From Cryptomeria japonica (taxonomy: Eukaryota > Streptophyta > Pinopsida > Cupressales > Cupressaceae), in NCBI RefSeq assembly GCF_030272615.1, contig NC_081407.1, positions 141,490,897 through 141,550,896 of the forward strand: a stretch of DNA of 60,000 nt, written 5' to 3'. The notes under the pieces are model-generated. The model had not been told where the DNA came from. It saw only the letters and a program-made list of their open reading frames with translations, and searched no databases. Every line of letters starts with the position of its first letter. The stretch's first letter is position 1. The position numbers were made by a program, and so were the translations under genes. Below, one piece after another: positions 11,311 through 21,343 of this stretch.

Positions 11311-11541
11311 CTACCAGTGGAAGAGCCCGTTCAATGACCCCGTCTCATCCTCAGAGCACTCTCCTAGTTTGAGAATCCCTTCGTCGTTGGGCTACCTGCA
11401 GCCTCATCCTTCGTCCCTTAGGTCACCTTCTCCTTCACCCTCCGATTCCGAAGATGATGCCAGTTCCTCACTAACCAACTGTGTCCCAAGGTCTATGATA
11501 AACTTCCTTCCTCCATTCTCCATAGACAAAGTGTTCTTCTT
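11311..11541 (-). other. Protease-to-RT linker, decayed
   Basis: Short interrupted minus-strand frames with acidic and Ser/Glu-rich composition. From 11446 the sequence is the left copy of the duplicated target segment (repeated at 18336-18726). Confidence 0.5.
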
Positions 11542-11841
11542 CTAGTTGTGGGTGGCCTTGGCTGCCACCAGCCACCCTCTCCCTAAGATCGCATCATACA
11601 CTTTTCTCTTTAGTGGGATTATCACGAAGTCCAATAGGAAGGGTTGCGTCCCGATGGTAACTTGCTGGCCCATCAGTGTCCCGATGGGTTTGATTCCATG
11701 CTGATCTGCTTCCAGCAGATTGAATGTAGATGGCCACAGCGTCGGCTTCCCCAGCTTCCGCCAGGTTTCTTCTAGAAGAACATTCACTCCTGATCCACCA
11801 TCGACTATGGTATCGGTTAGAAGGGTGCCAAGGATACCCAT
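11446..11841. repeat. Left copy of ~390 bp target duplication flanking the chromovirus
   Basis: Nearly identical to 18336-18726; by eye there are roughly a dozen substitutions and one 4-base indel. It ends at ...AGGATACCCAT, directly before the chromovirus LTR, while the right copy runs on past the same point into the rest of the gypsy protease. It includes the protease frame below. Confidence 0.9.
11542..11841 (-). pseudogene. Retropepsin-like protease, left (duplicated) part
   Basis: Aspartic protease of the minus-strand gypsy element. The active-site motif is DGGSGVNVL, i.e. DGG rather than the usual DTG or DSG. The hydrophobic flap region (LDFVIIPL) and a second motif (DAILGRGWL) follow. 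In its reading direction the N-terminal end is cut by the chromovirus LTR at 11842; a second copy of this region lies at 18548-18850. DGGS also occurs in the second copy, so it is probably ancestral to this family rather than a recent mutation. Confidence 0.75.
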
Positions 11842-12748
11842 TGTCATATCCCCGATGTAATTAAATAATAAATCTAATTACTTTGTTGTAAGGCTCAAAT
11901 TTAATAACAAATATTTCGGGCCCTTTTATTTAATTAGATTAGGCAAGTTTTGGTTGGTCATGTCGGCCCGTTTGTAACGCTTCGGGAAGTTTCCCGGAGC
12001 CCATATATTTGGCCGTGTTAGTCATTGTTGGGGGTATGCGAATTTTTGATATCCTTTCTCTATTGTGTGAATTCCTGTTGGAGTTCTGTTATCCGCCATT
12101 TCGGAGGTGAAAGATCCTCCCTATTTGGTATTTGCAGTTTCGGTGAGGTTCACCTCTCACCCTATTCTGTCTTTGTACTTGTTCCGGATCTGGCAATCTG
12201 GAACCTTATCATTGTTGAATCAAATTTAACTTCCAGCATCATTTCTGGTATATATGCATGTTATCGCTTAGAGTTCAATACTTGGTATGCACGCAGAAGA
12301 TCAATTACTGAAACCGAAGGTAACCCATTGAACCACTGTACCACTCGGCAGACCCTCCACACGTACGGCTTCACCGTACGGCCGCTCCTCCCTCACACCA
12401 CCGTACGAACTCTCCACCGTATGACCACCCTCTTCCCAACATCATGCAGCCCCTTCACCGTACGGTCATTATCACCACCGTACGGCTTGCATGGACTCCT
12501 CCATACGGCTTGCCTTGATATACCGTATGCCCTGTTTCACCCCACCGTACAGCATCTACACCGCACGGTCCCCTCCTTGACACACCATACGCTCTATTTC
12601 ACCCACCGTACGACCTCCTCCTCATACACCGTACGGACACTCCGCTACCATAGTGCGCTCTACCCACCGTACGATCCTTCTCTGCCAAGTTCAACAATCC
12701 CTTCTCCTTTGCCGGTTATACCGTACTGTACGGTCGGGGAACATTACA
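11842..12748 (+). repeat. 5' LTR of chromovirus
   Basis: It begins TGTCATATCCCCGATG and ends GGGGAACATTACA. A possible TATA element (CATATATTTGG) is near 12003. The 3' half (12345-12735) holds about 16 copies or variants of the palindromic CCGTACGG, spaced roughly 15-40 bases. The end abuts the PBS after one base. Confidence 0.9.
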
Positions 12749-12749
12749 G

Positions 12750-12761
12750 TGGTATCAGAGC
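12750..12761 (+). other. Primer-binding site (tRNA-iMet)
   Basis: TGGTATCAGAGC one base after the 5' LTR; the standard initiator tRNA-Met primer complement. Confidence 0.9.
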
Positions 12762-12833
12762 TTGTGATCTTGCCAGCCTGTCGTGTAGCGGATGCAAGTA
12801 TACACCAGAAGGATGTACTTTTCAGCCGATCGA

Positions 12834-14750
12834 ATGGTCGAACCACAGGACCCTACAAGAGAAGTCATGGCACTATTAAGGGAGCTAACCAAAAGCCAAG
12901 CTCAACTCAACGACACCCTAACCAGAGGAGAGCAACGACAACAAATCATGGAGGAAACCTTACAACAATTGGCCTTGGGAAAAACGAATGGAGAACAGAA
13001 TGGACAGGGCGATGATTCGGTCACGGGAAGGTCAAACGTCCAACGCTCACATTCACGGCCACTGATGCCGACTTTTCCTCAAAAATCCGAAGCATCACGG
13101 GGGGAGCCAGAACCCACCTTTCAGGAGATGCAAGCACAATTGAGTCAAGATTGGAGGGATGCAAATCTCGAAGGGGACATATCCTTCAAGGATTATGTGG
13201 AACTCCGGATGAAATACTCGGGCGGCAGAAGTTGGGGCCATTATGGACACTATAACAATGACATCAAACGGAAGGTTGGCAAGATAAACTTGTCATCCTT
13301 TGATGGGGCCGGAGCGACCTCGGCATGTGCCTGGGTTCAAAAGGCAGATACTTACTTCCAACTCAACCCAATGCCTGAAGATGAAGCTATCAAGTTTGCA
13401 GCACTCCACCTGGAAGGGGTCGCGCATGAATGGTGGCATCATGGAATGGTCACTCTTGGCCATGACCAGATAACTTCCTATGTTGAATTCACAGAGAAGC
13501 TCATAGATCGATTTGACGGGAAGGACCCAGAACTCAATTTCAAGGAGTTGGCGCAACTAAAGCAGTCGGGATCTGTGGACAGTTACATCACAGAATTCCA
13601 GAGACTATCTGTGTTGGTGACCGACATCTCAGAGCGGAGATTGGTGGTCTTGTTCATAGACGGATTGATGGAACCACTAAAAGGTTGGGTAAAAGGGTTC
13701 TACCCCAGCACACTCACGAAAGCAATAAAAAAGGCCCGCAACATGGCAACATCTTCCTTGTCCAGAAGTTTTGCACCTACCAAACCACCTTTCGTTCCGA
13801 GGGAGAAGGATAATAAACCCTATCCGAAGGGGCCATCACTCGATGAAGCCACAAGACAGGAACTCAGAAGGAAGAAGCTGTGTTTCACATGCAAAGAACC
13901 ATGGGATCCAGGCCACCGATGTTTGGGCAAAGGAAGGATTCACTATATTGAAGTAATGTCTGATGGAGAAGAGGAGCATGAAGAAAGCAAAACCCCAAGC
14001 GAAGAATCGGCCGAAGAAACCAGCCTAGTGGAGAGAATCTCCACATTGGTACAGAGGGGGGGCGTCATCACCACACTGGCGGGTACCCCGAGGTGCAGTG
14101 TATTTAGAGTACGTGGTACACTCCAAGGGCAACGAGTTCTTGTTATGCTCGACAGTGGAGCCTCGCTCAACTTCATAAACTCGTCACTCGTCAACCGTAG
14201 GGGCTTGTGTACGAAGGAACATGAAGGGTTCGATGTCAAGGTGGCAGGAGGAAATCTCCTATCATGCACTCACCTAGTTCCGCAATTGAGTATCACCATG
14301 GGAAATTACACGGTGACCGATGATTTCTTTGTTGTGGATCTGGATGACACGGATGTCATATTGGGCATTCAATGGATGGAGACCCTCGACCAGTACACAC
14401 AGAGCTTCAAACGGATGGAGTTCTCATTCGAGGTTGATGGCAGGAAGGTAGTTCTCAGGGGAATGTCGAATGGCGGCCCAAGGGAGATTTCTGCCAAAAG
14501 GATGGAAGCCATCTTCAGACATGATGAAATAGTCTGGGCAACACATTGCTTGATCTCAACAAAACCTGTGAAAGGGCAACCGACTCACTATCAGGATGAG
14601 GAACTTCAGTCGGTTCTGGATGGGCATAGCTTGGTCTTCGCTGATATTCCACCTAGTATACCCCCACACAGAGGGTTTGAGCACACCATCGAGTTGGAGG
14701 AGGGGGCAAAACCCATTATCACCACCCGAAGAAGTTCAAAGATGAGATAG
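12834..14750 (+). pseudogene. gag: Chromovirus Gag-protease, frameshifted before RT
   Basis: Gag and protease portion of the polyprotein. I prefer the in-frame ATG at 12834 (MVEPQDPTREVM) over the one at 12792, because the 14 residues before it look like leader. A Gag domain with EWWHHGM and SYITEFQRLSVL lies around 13300-13740. The CCHC-type knuckle starting CFTCKEPW is at 13881-13922, and the retropepsin active site DSGAS is at 14151-14165. The frame stops at 14748-14750 soon after the protease. The expected RT N-terminus continues in another frame from about 14735, so a small deletion near a repeated ACC has broken the polyprotein. Otherwise the Gag part is intact over about 640 codons, unusually well preserved compared with pol. 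Confidence 0.9.
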
Positions 14751-15886
14751 AGAAAACAATCCAAGAACTCCTCGATAAGGGATGGATCCGGCCAAGTTCT
14801 AGCCCCTTTGCATCCTCGGTGGTACTGGTGAAGAAGAAGGACGGGACTCTCAGAATGTGTGTCGATTATCGTGCACTAACCAAGAAGACTATCAAGAATA
14901 GGTACCCCATTCCCAGGATCAATGAGCTATTGGACGAATTACATGGCGCAATCTATTTCTCCAAGATTGATCTCCATTCCGGCTACCATCAGATCCGTAT
15001 GAGGGAGCAAGATGTGGAAAAGACGGCCTTTCGTTGCCATTACGAACACTATGAGTTCTTGGTCATGCCGTTTGGATTAACCAATGCTCCGGCCACTTTT
15101 CAGTCTTGCATGAACCACATCTTCAACAAGCAACTGTGTAAGTTCCTATTGGTATTCTTCGATGACATACTCATCTACAGCAAGACCTGGAAGGAACATA
15201 TGGGACATTTAGATGAAGTATTGGAGATTATGGAATCACAATCACTGTATGCCAAAAGATCTAAATGTGAATTTGGAATGACCGAGGTCCTATACTTGGG
15301 TCACGTCATCAGCGCCCAGGGGGTACAAGTTCACCAGGAAAAGATTCAGGCCATTTTGGAATGGCCTCCACCAAAGACTCTCTCGGAGTTGCGCGGATTT
15401 TTTGGTTTGTGCAGTTATTATAGAAGGTTTGTGAAAGGATTTTCACAACTTGGGGCAACACTGACAGATCTGACAAAGAAAGGATCCTTCCATTGGAATG
15501 CGCAGGCACAACAGACTTTCGACAAACTAAAAGAAGTGATGAGCACGTGTCCGGTTCTAGCACTACCCGACTTCACTCGCCCTTTCATCCTGGAGTGTGA
15601 TGCCTCGAGTGAAGGCATTGGAGTGGTGTTGATGCAAGACCGTCACCCCATTGTGTTCGAGAGCCGGAAGCTCTCAGGAGTTTAGCGGTTATATTCCATC
15701 TACGACAAGGAGATGCTCGCCATCATACACGCACTGACGAAGTTTCGGCAGTACCTCGTCGGAGCAAAGTTTGTTGTGCGAACAGATCACAACAGCTTGC
15801 GATACTTCTTGGAGCAGAGGGATCTGAATGAACGACAACAGAAATGGGTGAGCAAAGTCTAGGCATTTGATTTCGACATTGAATAT
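14735..15886 (+). pseudogene. pol: Chromovirus reverse transcriptase / RNase H
   Basis: The enzyme copies element RNA into cDNA and removes the RNA strand. RT blocks in order are [18 protein letters not shown] (from about 14819), [26 protein letters not shown] and [11 protein letters not shown]. The catalytic FFDD follows, with its two Asp codons at 15161-15166, then the LGHVI connection. RNase H begins [10 protein letters not shown] near 15595 and continues through TDHNSLRYF. Nonsense codons TAG at 15683-15685 and 15860-15862 interrupt RNase H. Both catalytic RT aspartates are retained; loss of function comes from stops and the upstream frameshift. Confidence 0.9.
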
Positions 15887-17152
15887 GTGAAGGGAAAGAA
15901 TAACGTGGTCGCTGATGCCCTGTCCAGATGGCCCACCATTTGTTCTTTATCTCACATTTCGGCGGATTGGAAGGAATACCTGTTGGTTGAATACTCTAAG
16001 AACACTTTTGCTTGCAAACTGATGGATGGTCAAGTACAGGATGACCGATACAAGGTAATTGACGACATCATTTATTACAAGGACAAAATTTATCTAGTAC
16101 CCGAATCCAAGATGAAGGAAAAGGTTCTGAAGGATTTGCACGACTCCCCCTTGGCTGGACACTCGTGATACTTGAAAACCTACAGACAGATCCGTGAAAG
16201 GTTTTCCTGGAAGGGGCTTAAGGACGACGTTCTGCAGTATGTACGGGAATGCTCCACCTGTCAGCAGAACAAATCTGAGCATAACCTGCCGGCCGGACTG
16301 CTGCAACCACTGCCAATTCCCGACCAGAAATGGGATAGCATCTCGATGGATTTCATTCCAGGACTCCCTAGAGTGCAAGGAAAGGATTGCATTTTTGTCA
16401 TAGTTGACCGATTGACCAAGTATGCACATTTTTTTGCCATCCCCACTAGATATCAAGCAGTTCAAGTAGCCGAGTTGTTCTTCCGCGAGGTGTTCCGCCT
16501 ACATGGTTTACCGCGAAACATAGTCAGTGACAGGGATAGCCGTTTCCTGAGTATCTTCTGGATGGAGTTATTTCGGTTGGCTTGAACCGAGCTGTCACCT
16601 AACACGAGCTACCATCCGCAGACAGACGGACAGACCGAGATTGTGAACAAATGGCTGGAGGGTTATCTCAGGAACTACGTCTCAGCACAACAGAGGGCTT
16701 GGGTTCGCTGGTTACATTTGGGTGAACATTGTTACAACACCACTTATCACATGTCGATAGGCATGCCACCTTTCAAAGCACTGTACGGTTATGAACCTTC
16801 TTCATTTGTTGACCTGGCATTGGGAGATAGTTGTGCACCAATGGCCAAAGATTGGATTCAGGAGAGTTTAGACATCCTGAGAGCTCTCAAAGAAAACCTG
16901 TAGAGGGAACAGAACCAACAAAAGATGTATGCTGACCGACACGAGATTGAACGAAATTTTGAAGTTGGTGATCTAGTTTACCTCCGACTTCAGCCGCACA
17001 GACAATCCTCCTTGAAGACAAGTGGTAAGGAGAAGCTGAAGCCGTGTTTCTATGGACCCTACAGGGTGGTTCGGAGAGTGGGCGAAGTTGCCTACGAATT
17101 GGAGCTTCCTGAAGGAAGTCAAATTCACAATGTTTTCACGTGTCATAACTGA
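15887..17152 (+). pseudogene. pol: Chromovirus integrase
   Basis: It inserts cDNA into the host chromosome. The HHCC zinc-binding region is near 16130-16280 (CSTCQQNK). The first catalytic Asp is in SMDFIPGLP near 16345 and the second in VSDRDSRF near 16530. The catalytic Glu is in the YHPQTDGQTE block near 16640. A GPYRVVRRVGEVAYELELP-like beta-barrel region follows near 17060-17120. Nonsense codons are at 16166-16168, 16583-16585 and 16901-16903, and a one-base frameshift near 17130 puts the C-terminus in another frame. The DDE residues themselves appear present. Confidence 0.88.
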
Positions 17153-17430
17153 AGAAGGTCGTCGGGCAACGCGTCACAGTGTCCAGGGATCTGCCACCCA
17201 TCAACGAAGAAGGGAAACTAATTATGGAACCGGCGGAGATCGTCGATGTCAGAGAAAAGAGGTTGAGATCACACACAGTCAAAGAGTTCCTTATATGCTG
17301 GAAGAATCTACCCATTGAGGATGCCACCTGGGAAGGCGAACAAATTCTGGAGCATCCAAGTCTGCAATTGCTTGAGGGCAAGCAATTTTTGGCCCGAGAG
17401 GACTGTGATATCCCCGATGTAATTAAATAA
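17153..17430 (+). pseudogene. Integrase C-terminal chromodomain
   Basis: This frame holds a chromodomain-like segment: EIVDVREKRLRSHTVKEF, then ICWKNLPIEDATWEGE and a helix EQILEHPSLQLLE, at about 17232-17380. Chromodomains at the integrase end define chromoviruses and are thought to steer insertion toward marked chromatin. The frame begins after a one-base shift near 17130 and also crosses a TAA near 17146. It ends inside the 3' LTR at 17428-17430. Confidence 0.85.
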
Positions 17431-18323
17431 TAAATCTAATTACTTTGTTGTAAGGCCCAAATTTAATAACAAATATTTCTGGCCCTTTTATTTAATTAGA
17501 TTAGGCAAGTTTTGGTTGGTCATGTCGGCCTATTTGTAACCCTTCGGGAAGTTTCCCGGAGCCCATATATTTGGCCGTGTTAGTCATTGTTGGGGGTATG
17601 GGAATTTTTGATATCCTTTCTCTATTGTGCGAATTCCTGTTGGAGTTCTGTTATCCGCCATTTCGGAGGTGAAAGATCCTCCCTATTTGGTATTTGCAGT
17701 TTCGGTGAGGTTCACCTCTCACCCTATTCTGTCTTTGTACTTGTTTCGGATCTGGCAATCTGGAACCTTATCATTGTTGAATCAAATTTAACTTCCAGCG
17801 TCATTTGTGGTATATATGCATGTTATCGCTTAGAGTTCAATACTTGGTATGCGCGTAGAAGATCAATTACTGAAACCGAAGGTAACCCATTGAACCACCG
17901 TACCACTCGGCAGACCCTCCACACGTACGGCTTCACCGTACGGCCGCTTCTTCCTCACACCACCGTATGAACTCTCCATCGTACGACCACCCTCGTCCCA
18001 ACATCGTGCAGCCCCTTCACCGTACGATCATTATCACCACCGTACGGCTTGCGTGGACTCCTCCATACGGCTTGCCTTGATATACCGTATGCCTTGTTTC
18101 ATCCCACCGTATGGCATCTACACCGCACGGTCCCCTCCTTGACACACCGTACACTCTATTTCACCCACCGTACGACATCTACACCATACGACCTCCTCAT
18201 ACACTGTACGAACACTCCGCTACCATAGTGCAGTCTACCCACCGTACAATCCTTCTCTGCCAAGTTCAACAATCCCTTCTCCTTTGCCGGTTATACCGTA
18301 CTGTACGGTCGGGGAACATTACA
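17404..18323 (+). repeat. 3' LTR of chromovirus
   Basis: 920 bp, starting TGTGATATCCCCGATG and ending GAACATTACA. It carries the same CCGTACGG-rich zone as the 5' LTR. Differences from the 5' LTR are dominated by C/T and G/A changes, many at CpG sites. Confidence 0.9.
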
Positions 18324-18339
18324 GGCATGATAAACTTCC
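18324..18339 (+). other. Junction filler copied from nearby target sequence
   Basis: After the LTR end come GGC and then ATGATAAACTTCC (18327-18339). This 13-mer is identical to target positions 11495-11507 within the duplicated segment. The sequence then continues as the start of the right target copy (TTCCGAAG, matching 11446). The shared TTCC is a microhomology at the switch point. Confidence 0.75.
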
Positions 18340-18726
18340 GAAGATGATGCCAGTTCCTCACTAACCAACTGTGTCCCAAGGTCTATGATAAACTTCCTCC
18401 ATTCTCCATAGACAAAGTGTTCTTCTTCTACTTGTGGGTGGCCTTGGCTGCCACCAGCCACCCTCTCCCTAAGATCGCATCATACCCTTTTTTCTTTAGT
18501 GGGATTACCACGAAGTCCAATAGGAAGGGTTGCGTCCCAATGGTAACTTACTGGCCCATCAGTGTCCCGATGGGTTTGATTCCATGTTGATCTACTCCCA
18601 GCAGATTGAATGTAGATGGCCACAGCGTCGGCTTCCCCAGCTTCTGCCAAGTTTCTTCTGGAAGAACATTCACTCCTGATCCACCATCGACTATGGTATC
18701 GGTTAGAAGTGTGCCAAGGATACCCA
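18336..18726. repeat. Right copy of ~390 bp target duplication
   Basis: Matches 11446-11841. Beyond 18726 the gypsy protease continues uninterrupted (CTCCACAATGGCC...), showing that this side carries the original continuation toward Gag. Confidence 0.9.
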
Positions 18727-18850
18727 TCTCCACAATGGCCGGGTTCCTTCCAGTGTTAACTGCCAGTAGCATGGGGTCTATTGCAGAGCCCCCAAGAACA
18801 TCTGTGCGGTGGTTGGTATTGGTGCGTGGTTGGAAGAGATTATTCAGCAA
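18548..18850 (-). pseudogene. Retropepsin-like protease of the gypsy element, N-terminal part
   Basis: The minus-strand frame contains the DGGSGVNVLPEETW active-site block preceded by GILGTLLTDTIV, in the order expected of a clan AA aspartic protease. It stops near 18548, where the left copy remains open. It overlaps the right copy of the target duplication. The Gag frame upstream (18857-19195) ends at a stop, so Gag and protease are now separate. Confidence 0.75.
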
Positions 18851-18856
18851 CGTCGT

Positions 18857-19195
18857 TCATAATTGAGGCATCGTCTGGAGGAGGTCGTGTACCTTCACAG
18901 GCACCTCCAGTTTTAAAATTTGATTTAGTATAGCCTCCTCCGCTTCCGGTCGGTTGGAAGTACCCGTTGTACCCTTCACCTTCGCCCCCTCTCGTATCTC
19001 TTTCTCAATTTCTTCCCATGCTTCCCGTACCCTTCGCTTCTCCATCTTCGGGTCTGGGCACATTACTTGTCTGGCTTGGGCGCAGGTTACAGCCAACACT
19101 TCCTCTTCTTTGGTTTCCTCGATATTGAGCAAGTTGACTCCGGACTTCGAGCAGGTGGCGTCTTCGTGGTCTCCTAGTCCGCACCATTTGCACAA
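18857..19195 (-). pseudogene. gag: Gag C-terminus with fourth zinc knuckle
   Basis: Starts with CKWCGLGDHEDATC, a CX2CX4HX4C knuckle, followed by a Glu/Arg-rich stretch (EEIEKEIREGAK). A stop separates it from the preceding frame, inside the third knuckle. Confidence 0.75.
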
Positions 19196-19225
19196 ATATT
19201 GTGTGGCCTCTCCCTTCGGGCAGTC

Positions 19226-19882
19226 TCAGGCGAAGTGCCCCCACTGCTTGCACAATCTGCATTGTATCATCGGTTGGCCTTTGGAGTCGTATTGGATCCG
19301 GCTCCTTGTATTGTTATTGTTGTTTCGTCCTCCCCATTGGTTATCTCGGTAGCCTCTCGATGTTGCATTGTTGTTCGCCTGGGAGTTGTCGGTACCGCCC
19401 GATGTAGTTGGTTGTTCCTGCATAAGCAATACTTGTTGGTTTCGTGTTTTCATGTTGTAGGGGCATTCCCTGGTGGGATGCCCCATCAACTGGCATATAT
19501 CACAATAGGCCTTCTTTGGGCAGGAGCCTTTCGTGTGGCCGGCCGTCTTACATTCTGTGCACCAATGCTCCCCTTCGTCGGTCTTGCTCGAACCTCCCTT
19601 CATAACCTTTAGCTCTTTCATCATCCTCAGCATGTCCTTCTGGAGGGCTTGCACCTTTTTGCCAGACTCGCCATCGTTGCTGCTTCCCTCGGACGAGCTA
19701 TCCTTCCTCTTTTTCTTCTTGGATGTCTTGGTCTCGCTCTCAAGATCCATCGCTCTATTATATGCATCGTCGTACGAGGTTGGTGGAACAATTTTCATCT
19801 TCTTCCGGAGGGAGCGTTTCAGTCCCTCCACGAACCATCTCTTTTTCAAACCATCCACTGGTTGACTCTCCATTTTCCCCAA
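19226..19882 (-). pseudogene. gag: Gag nucleocapsid region with zinc knuckles 1-3
   Basis: Nucleic-acid-binding part of Gag. In order: end of the capsid-like region (KKRWFVEGLKRSLRKKM), a Lys/Ser-rich linker, knuckle 1 CTECKTAGHTKGSC, knuckle 2 CDICQLMGHPTREC, an Asn-rich linker, and knuckle 3 CRLCKQWGHFA interrupted by a stop before its last Cys. Three knuckles here plus one downstream give four in all. The frame joins the preceding Gag segment across a stop near 19970. Confidence 0.85.
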
Positions 19883-19972
19883 CAGTTGCTTCAGCCGCCG
19901 ACTATAGGCTTGGACCGTCTCGTTCTTGTTCTGCTTTGTGCCATAGATTTCGGCTACTATTTCATTGTTGTC

Positions 19973-20386
19973 TCAAAGTAGGCGGAATTCCTTCTCGAAA
20001 GCTTTCCGCAGCGTGTCCCATGTGGCCACTGCAGTTTTATCAATATCCGAGTACCAGTCGATGGCAACTCCCCATAATGTCGCTGGGAATTGCATCATCC
20101 ATTCGTCCTGGTTCGTGACACCATTGGCCGCCCATATGGTTTTGCAGGTTCTACAGTGCCTGACGGGATCCTCCTTCCCGTCGCCGGTGAATTTCGGCAG
20201 CTTCTGCCTATTGGCCATTGATGGGGGTTGTGTCCCCGGAGGTGGCTGTCTGTGGGGGTCGTGTACCCGGAGGTGGTTGTGTCCGTCGTGCACCCGCGCC
20301 ACTCCCTCCGGCGCTGGTGGTGTTTCCTGCTTGAGTGACTGGGGGTACGGTGTTTTGTTTGCCGTGTGTCTGCGGCTCTTCCGCAC
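19973..20386 (-). pseudogene. gag: Gag capsid-like domain
   Basis: A plant gypsy Gag domain is readable: KLPKFTGDGKEDPVRHCRTC, a helix around WAANGVTNQDEWMMQFP, the conserved WY (AIDWYSDID) and WDTLRKAFEKEF. It follows a Pro/Gln-rich linker. A stop separates it from the nucleocapsid frame. Confidence 0.8.
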
Positions 20387-20454
20387 CTACGATCGTATGG
20401 TTGCCCTCACCTCCTTTCTCACCCGCGTCCGCTACTGGCTCCCTTCGGTGGTCC

Positions 20455-20769
20455 TCATTGCACGGCGTAAGGGATAAGTTCCTGAACTGATCTCGGGTCT
20501 CTTCGACCAAATTCCTTCGTAGCCTTGTTTCCTCCAAAAACTCTTCGTGGCTTCACCCTACGGTGTTCTGGCGACGCGTAGAAATTTTCCTCGGCTTCTG
20601 CACCCTCCGTGACACCTCCTTGGTTCCCTTCGGCAGGTCGTCCTTCGGCAAGTTGCCTCAACCTCCATCTACGTTCTACTTGTTGTTCCAGAATCAAGGC
20701 CCTCTGTGCAGCCTCCCACTCCTTAGTTTGTGCTTTCTTATTTCTATCTTTGTTTAATAGGTTGGGCAT
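20455..20769 (-). pseudogene. gag: Gag N-terminus
   Basis: Begins MPNLLNKDRNKKAQTKEW and is rich in Arg, Glu and Ala (a helical, charged N-terminus), in the position expected for the Gag start. It passes into the Pro-rich linker through a frame change near 20450-20540. The start Met is the first in the frame and lies about 570 bases downstream of the 5' LTR. Confidence 0.7.
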
Positions 20770-21328
20770 TAATTCCTGTACATCCCCATAAATAGCAACA
20801 ACACATGAAAATAGAACACTTCTTTATTAAGTCATCTCGTCGGATACAATTTGTGTCAATGGTAAGACACCATTATTATAGAATGTTCTTTATTCCTCCT
20901 GGAGGTTCAGTTTCATTTTCCCCTTGGCCTCGTGCCATCATGCTCCGCTTCCCAACGACGACTGTTTTCTTCATATTGTCGGAGGACCTGTTGGCGTCGC
21001 TCCTCACGGCCAATCTCCTCCAGGTAGGTTCGCTGTGCCAGTGATGCCTATGCAAGCAACCAGGGGAGGTGGTTCATCAACCAATTCACTGCAGGGCTAA
21101 CTTCCAGTGCGGTCCACACGACACTTGTTGGGACTTCAGCCTCCATGGCCTCTCTTCGGACGTAGGTCTCGATGGCTGCCTGAAGCAGGATTGAGAATTC
21201 CCTCATTGTAGTGTCCTCTCCGTCATAGAGTTCTGTTTGTGTGTCGTCGGCCTCTGGGTTAATCTCACCAACGGGTAGGCCCATCGTGTCCGTGTGCCAT
21301 CCGCTCCTTCCTTTCCCGAGTATGTCTA
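20770..21328 (-). other. Leader of gypsy element with a short upstream ORF
   Basis: The region between PBS and Gag. A minus-strand frame at 21048-21353 (starting inside the LTR/PBS) contains acidic and hydrophobic segments (FSILLQAAIETYVRREAM) and a stop, followed by a Glu/Arg-rich frame toward 20900. It may be a former N-terminal Gag extension or an upstream ORF; I cannot tell which. Confidence 0.45.
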
Positions 21329-21343
21329 GGCAACAGCGCCAAA
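21329..21343 (-). other. Primer-binding site of the gypsy element
   Basis: The minus strand directly after the LTR end reads TTTGGCGCTGTTGCC, close to the TGGCGCCGTTGCC primer site typical of several plant gypsy lineages. The position fixes the LTR boundary at 21344. Confidence 0.75.

Larger units (their letters stand above)
11842..18323 (+). mobile_element. Chromovirus (Ty3/gypsy), nearly full length, inactive
   Basis: Plus-strand element of 6,482 bp. It has a 907 bp 5' LTR, an iMet PBS, one long Gag-protease frame, RT/RNase H, integrase with a C-terminal chromodomain, and a 920 bp 3' LTR. The coding region carries two frameshifts (near 14730 and 17130) and six nonsense codons. Flanks are CCCAT (left) and GGCAT (right), not a true TSD; instead a 390 bp target duplication flanks the element. 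By eye the LTRs differ at about 25-30 sites, similar in degree to the divergence of the duplicated flanks. Confidence 0.9.

Noticed and set aside
10494-11337. Overlapping His/Pro-rich frames on both strands
   Set aside because: They arise from CACCGTACGGTG repeats and cross unrelated segments; only the minus-strand 10945-11310 part has homology.
12025-12879. 284-codon plus-strand frame
   Set aside because: It is the 5' LTR of the chromovirus read through; much of it recurs in the 3' LTR, where the frame is broken.
19199-20477. Several plus-strand frames of 100-170 codons opposite Gag
   Set aside because: They are antisense shadows of the minus-strand Gag with its biased codon composition; no domain.
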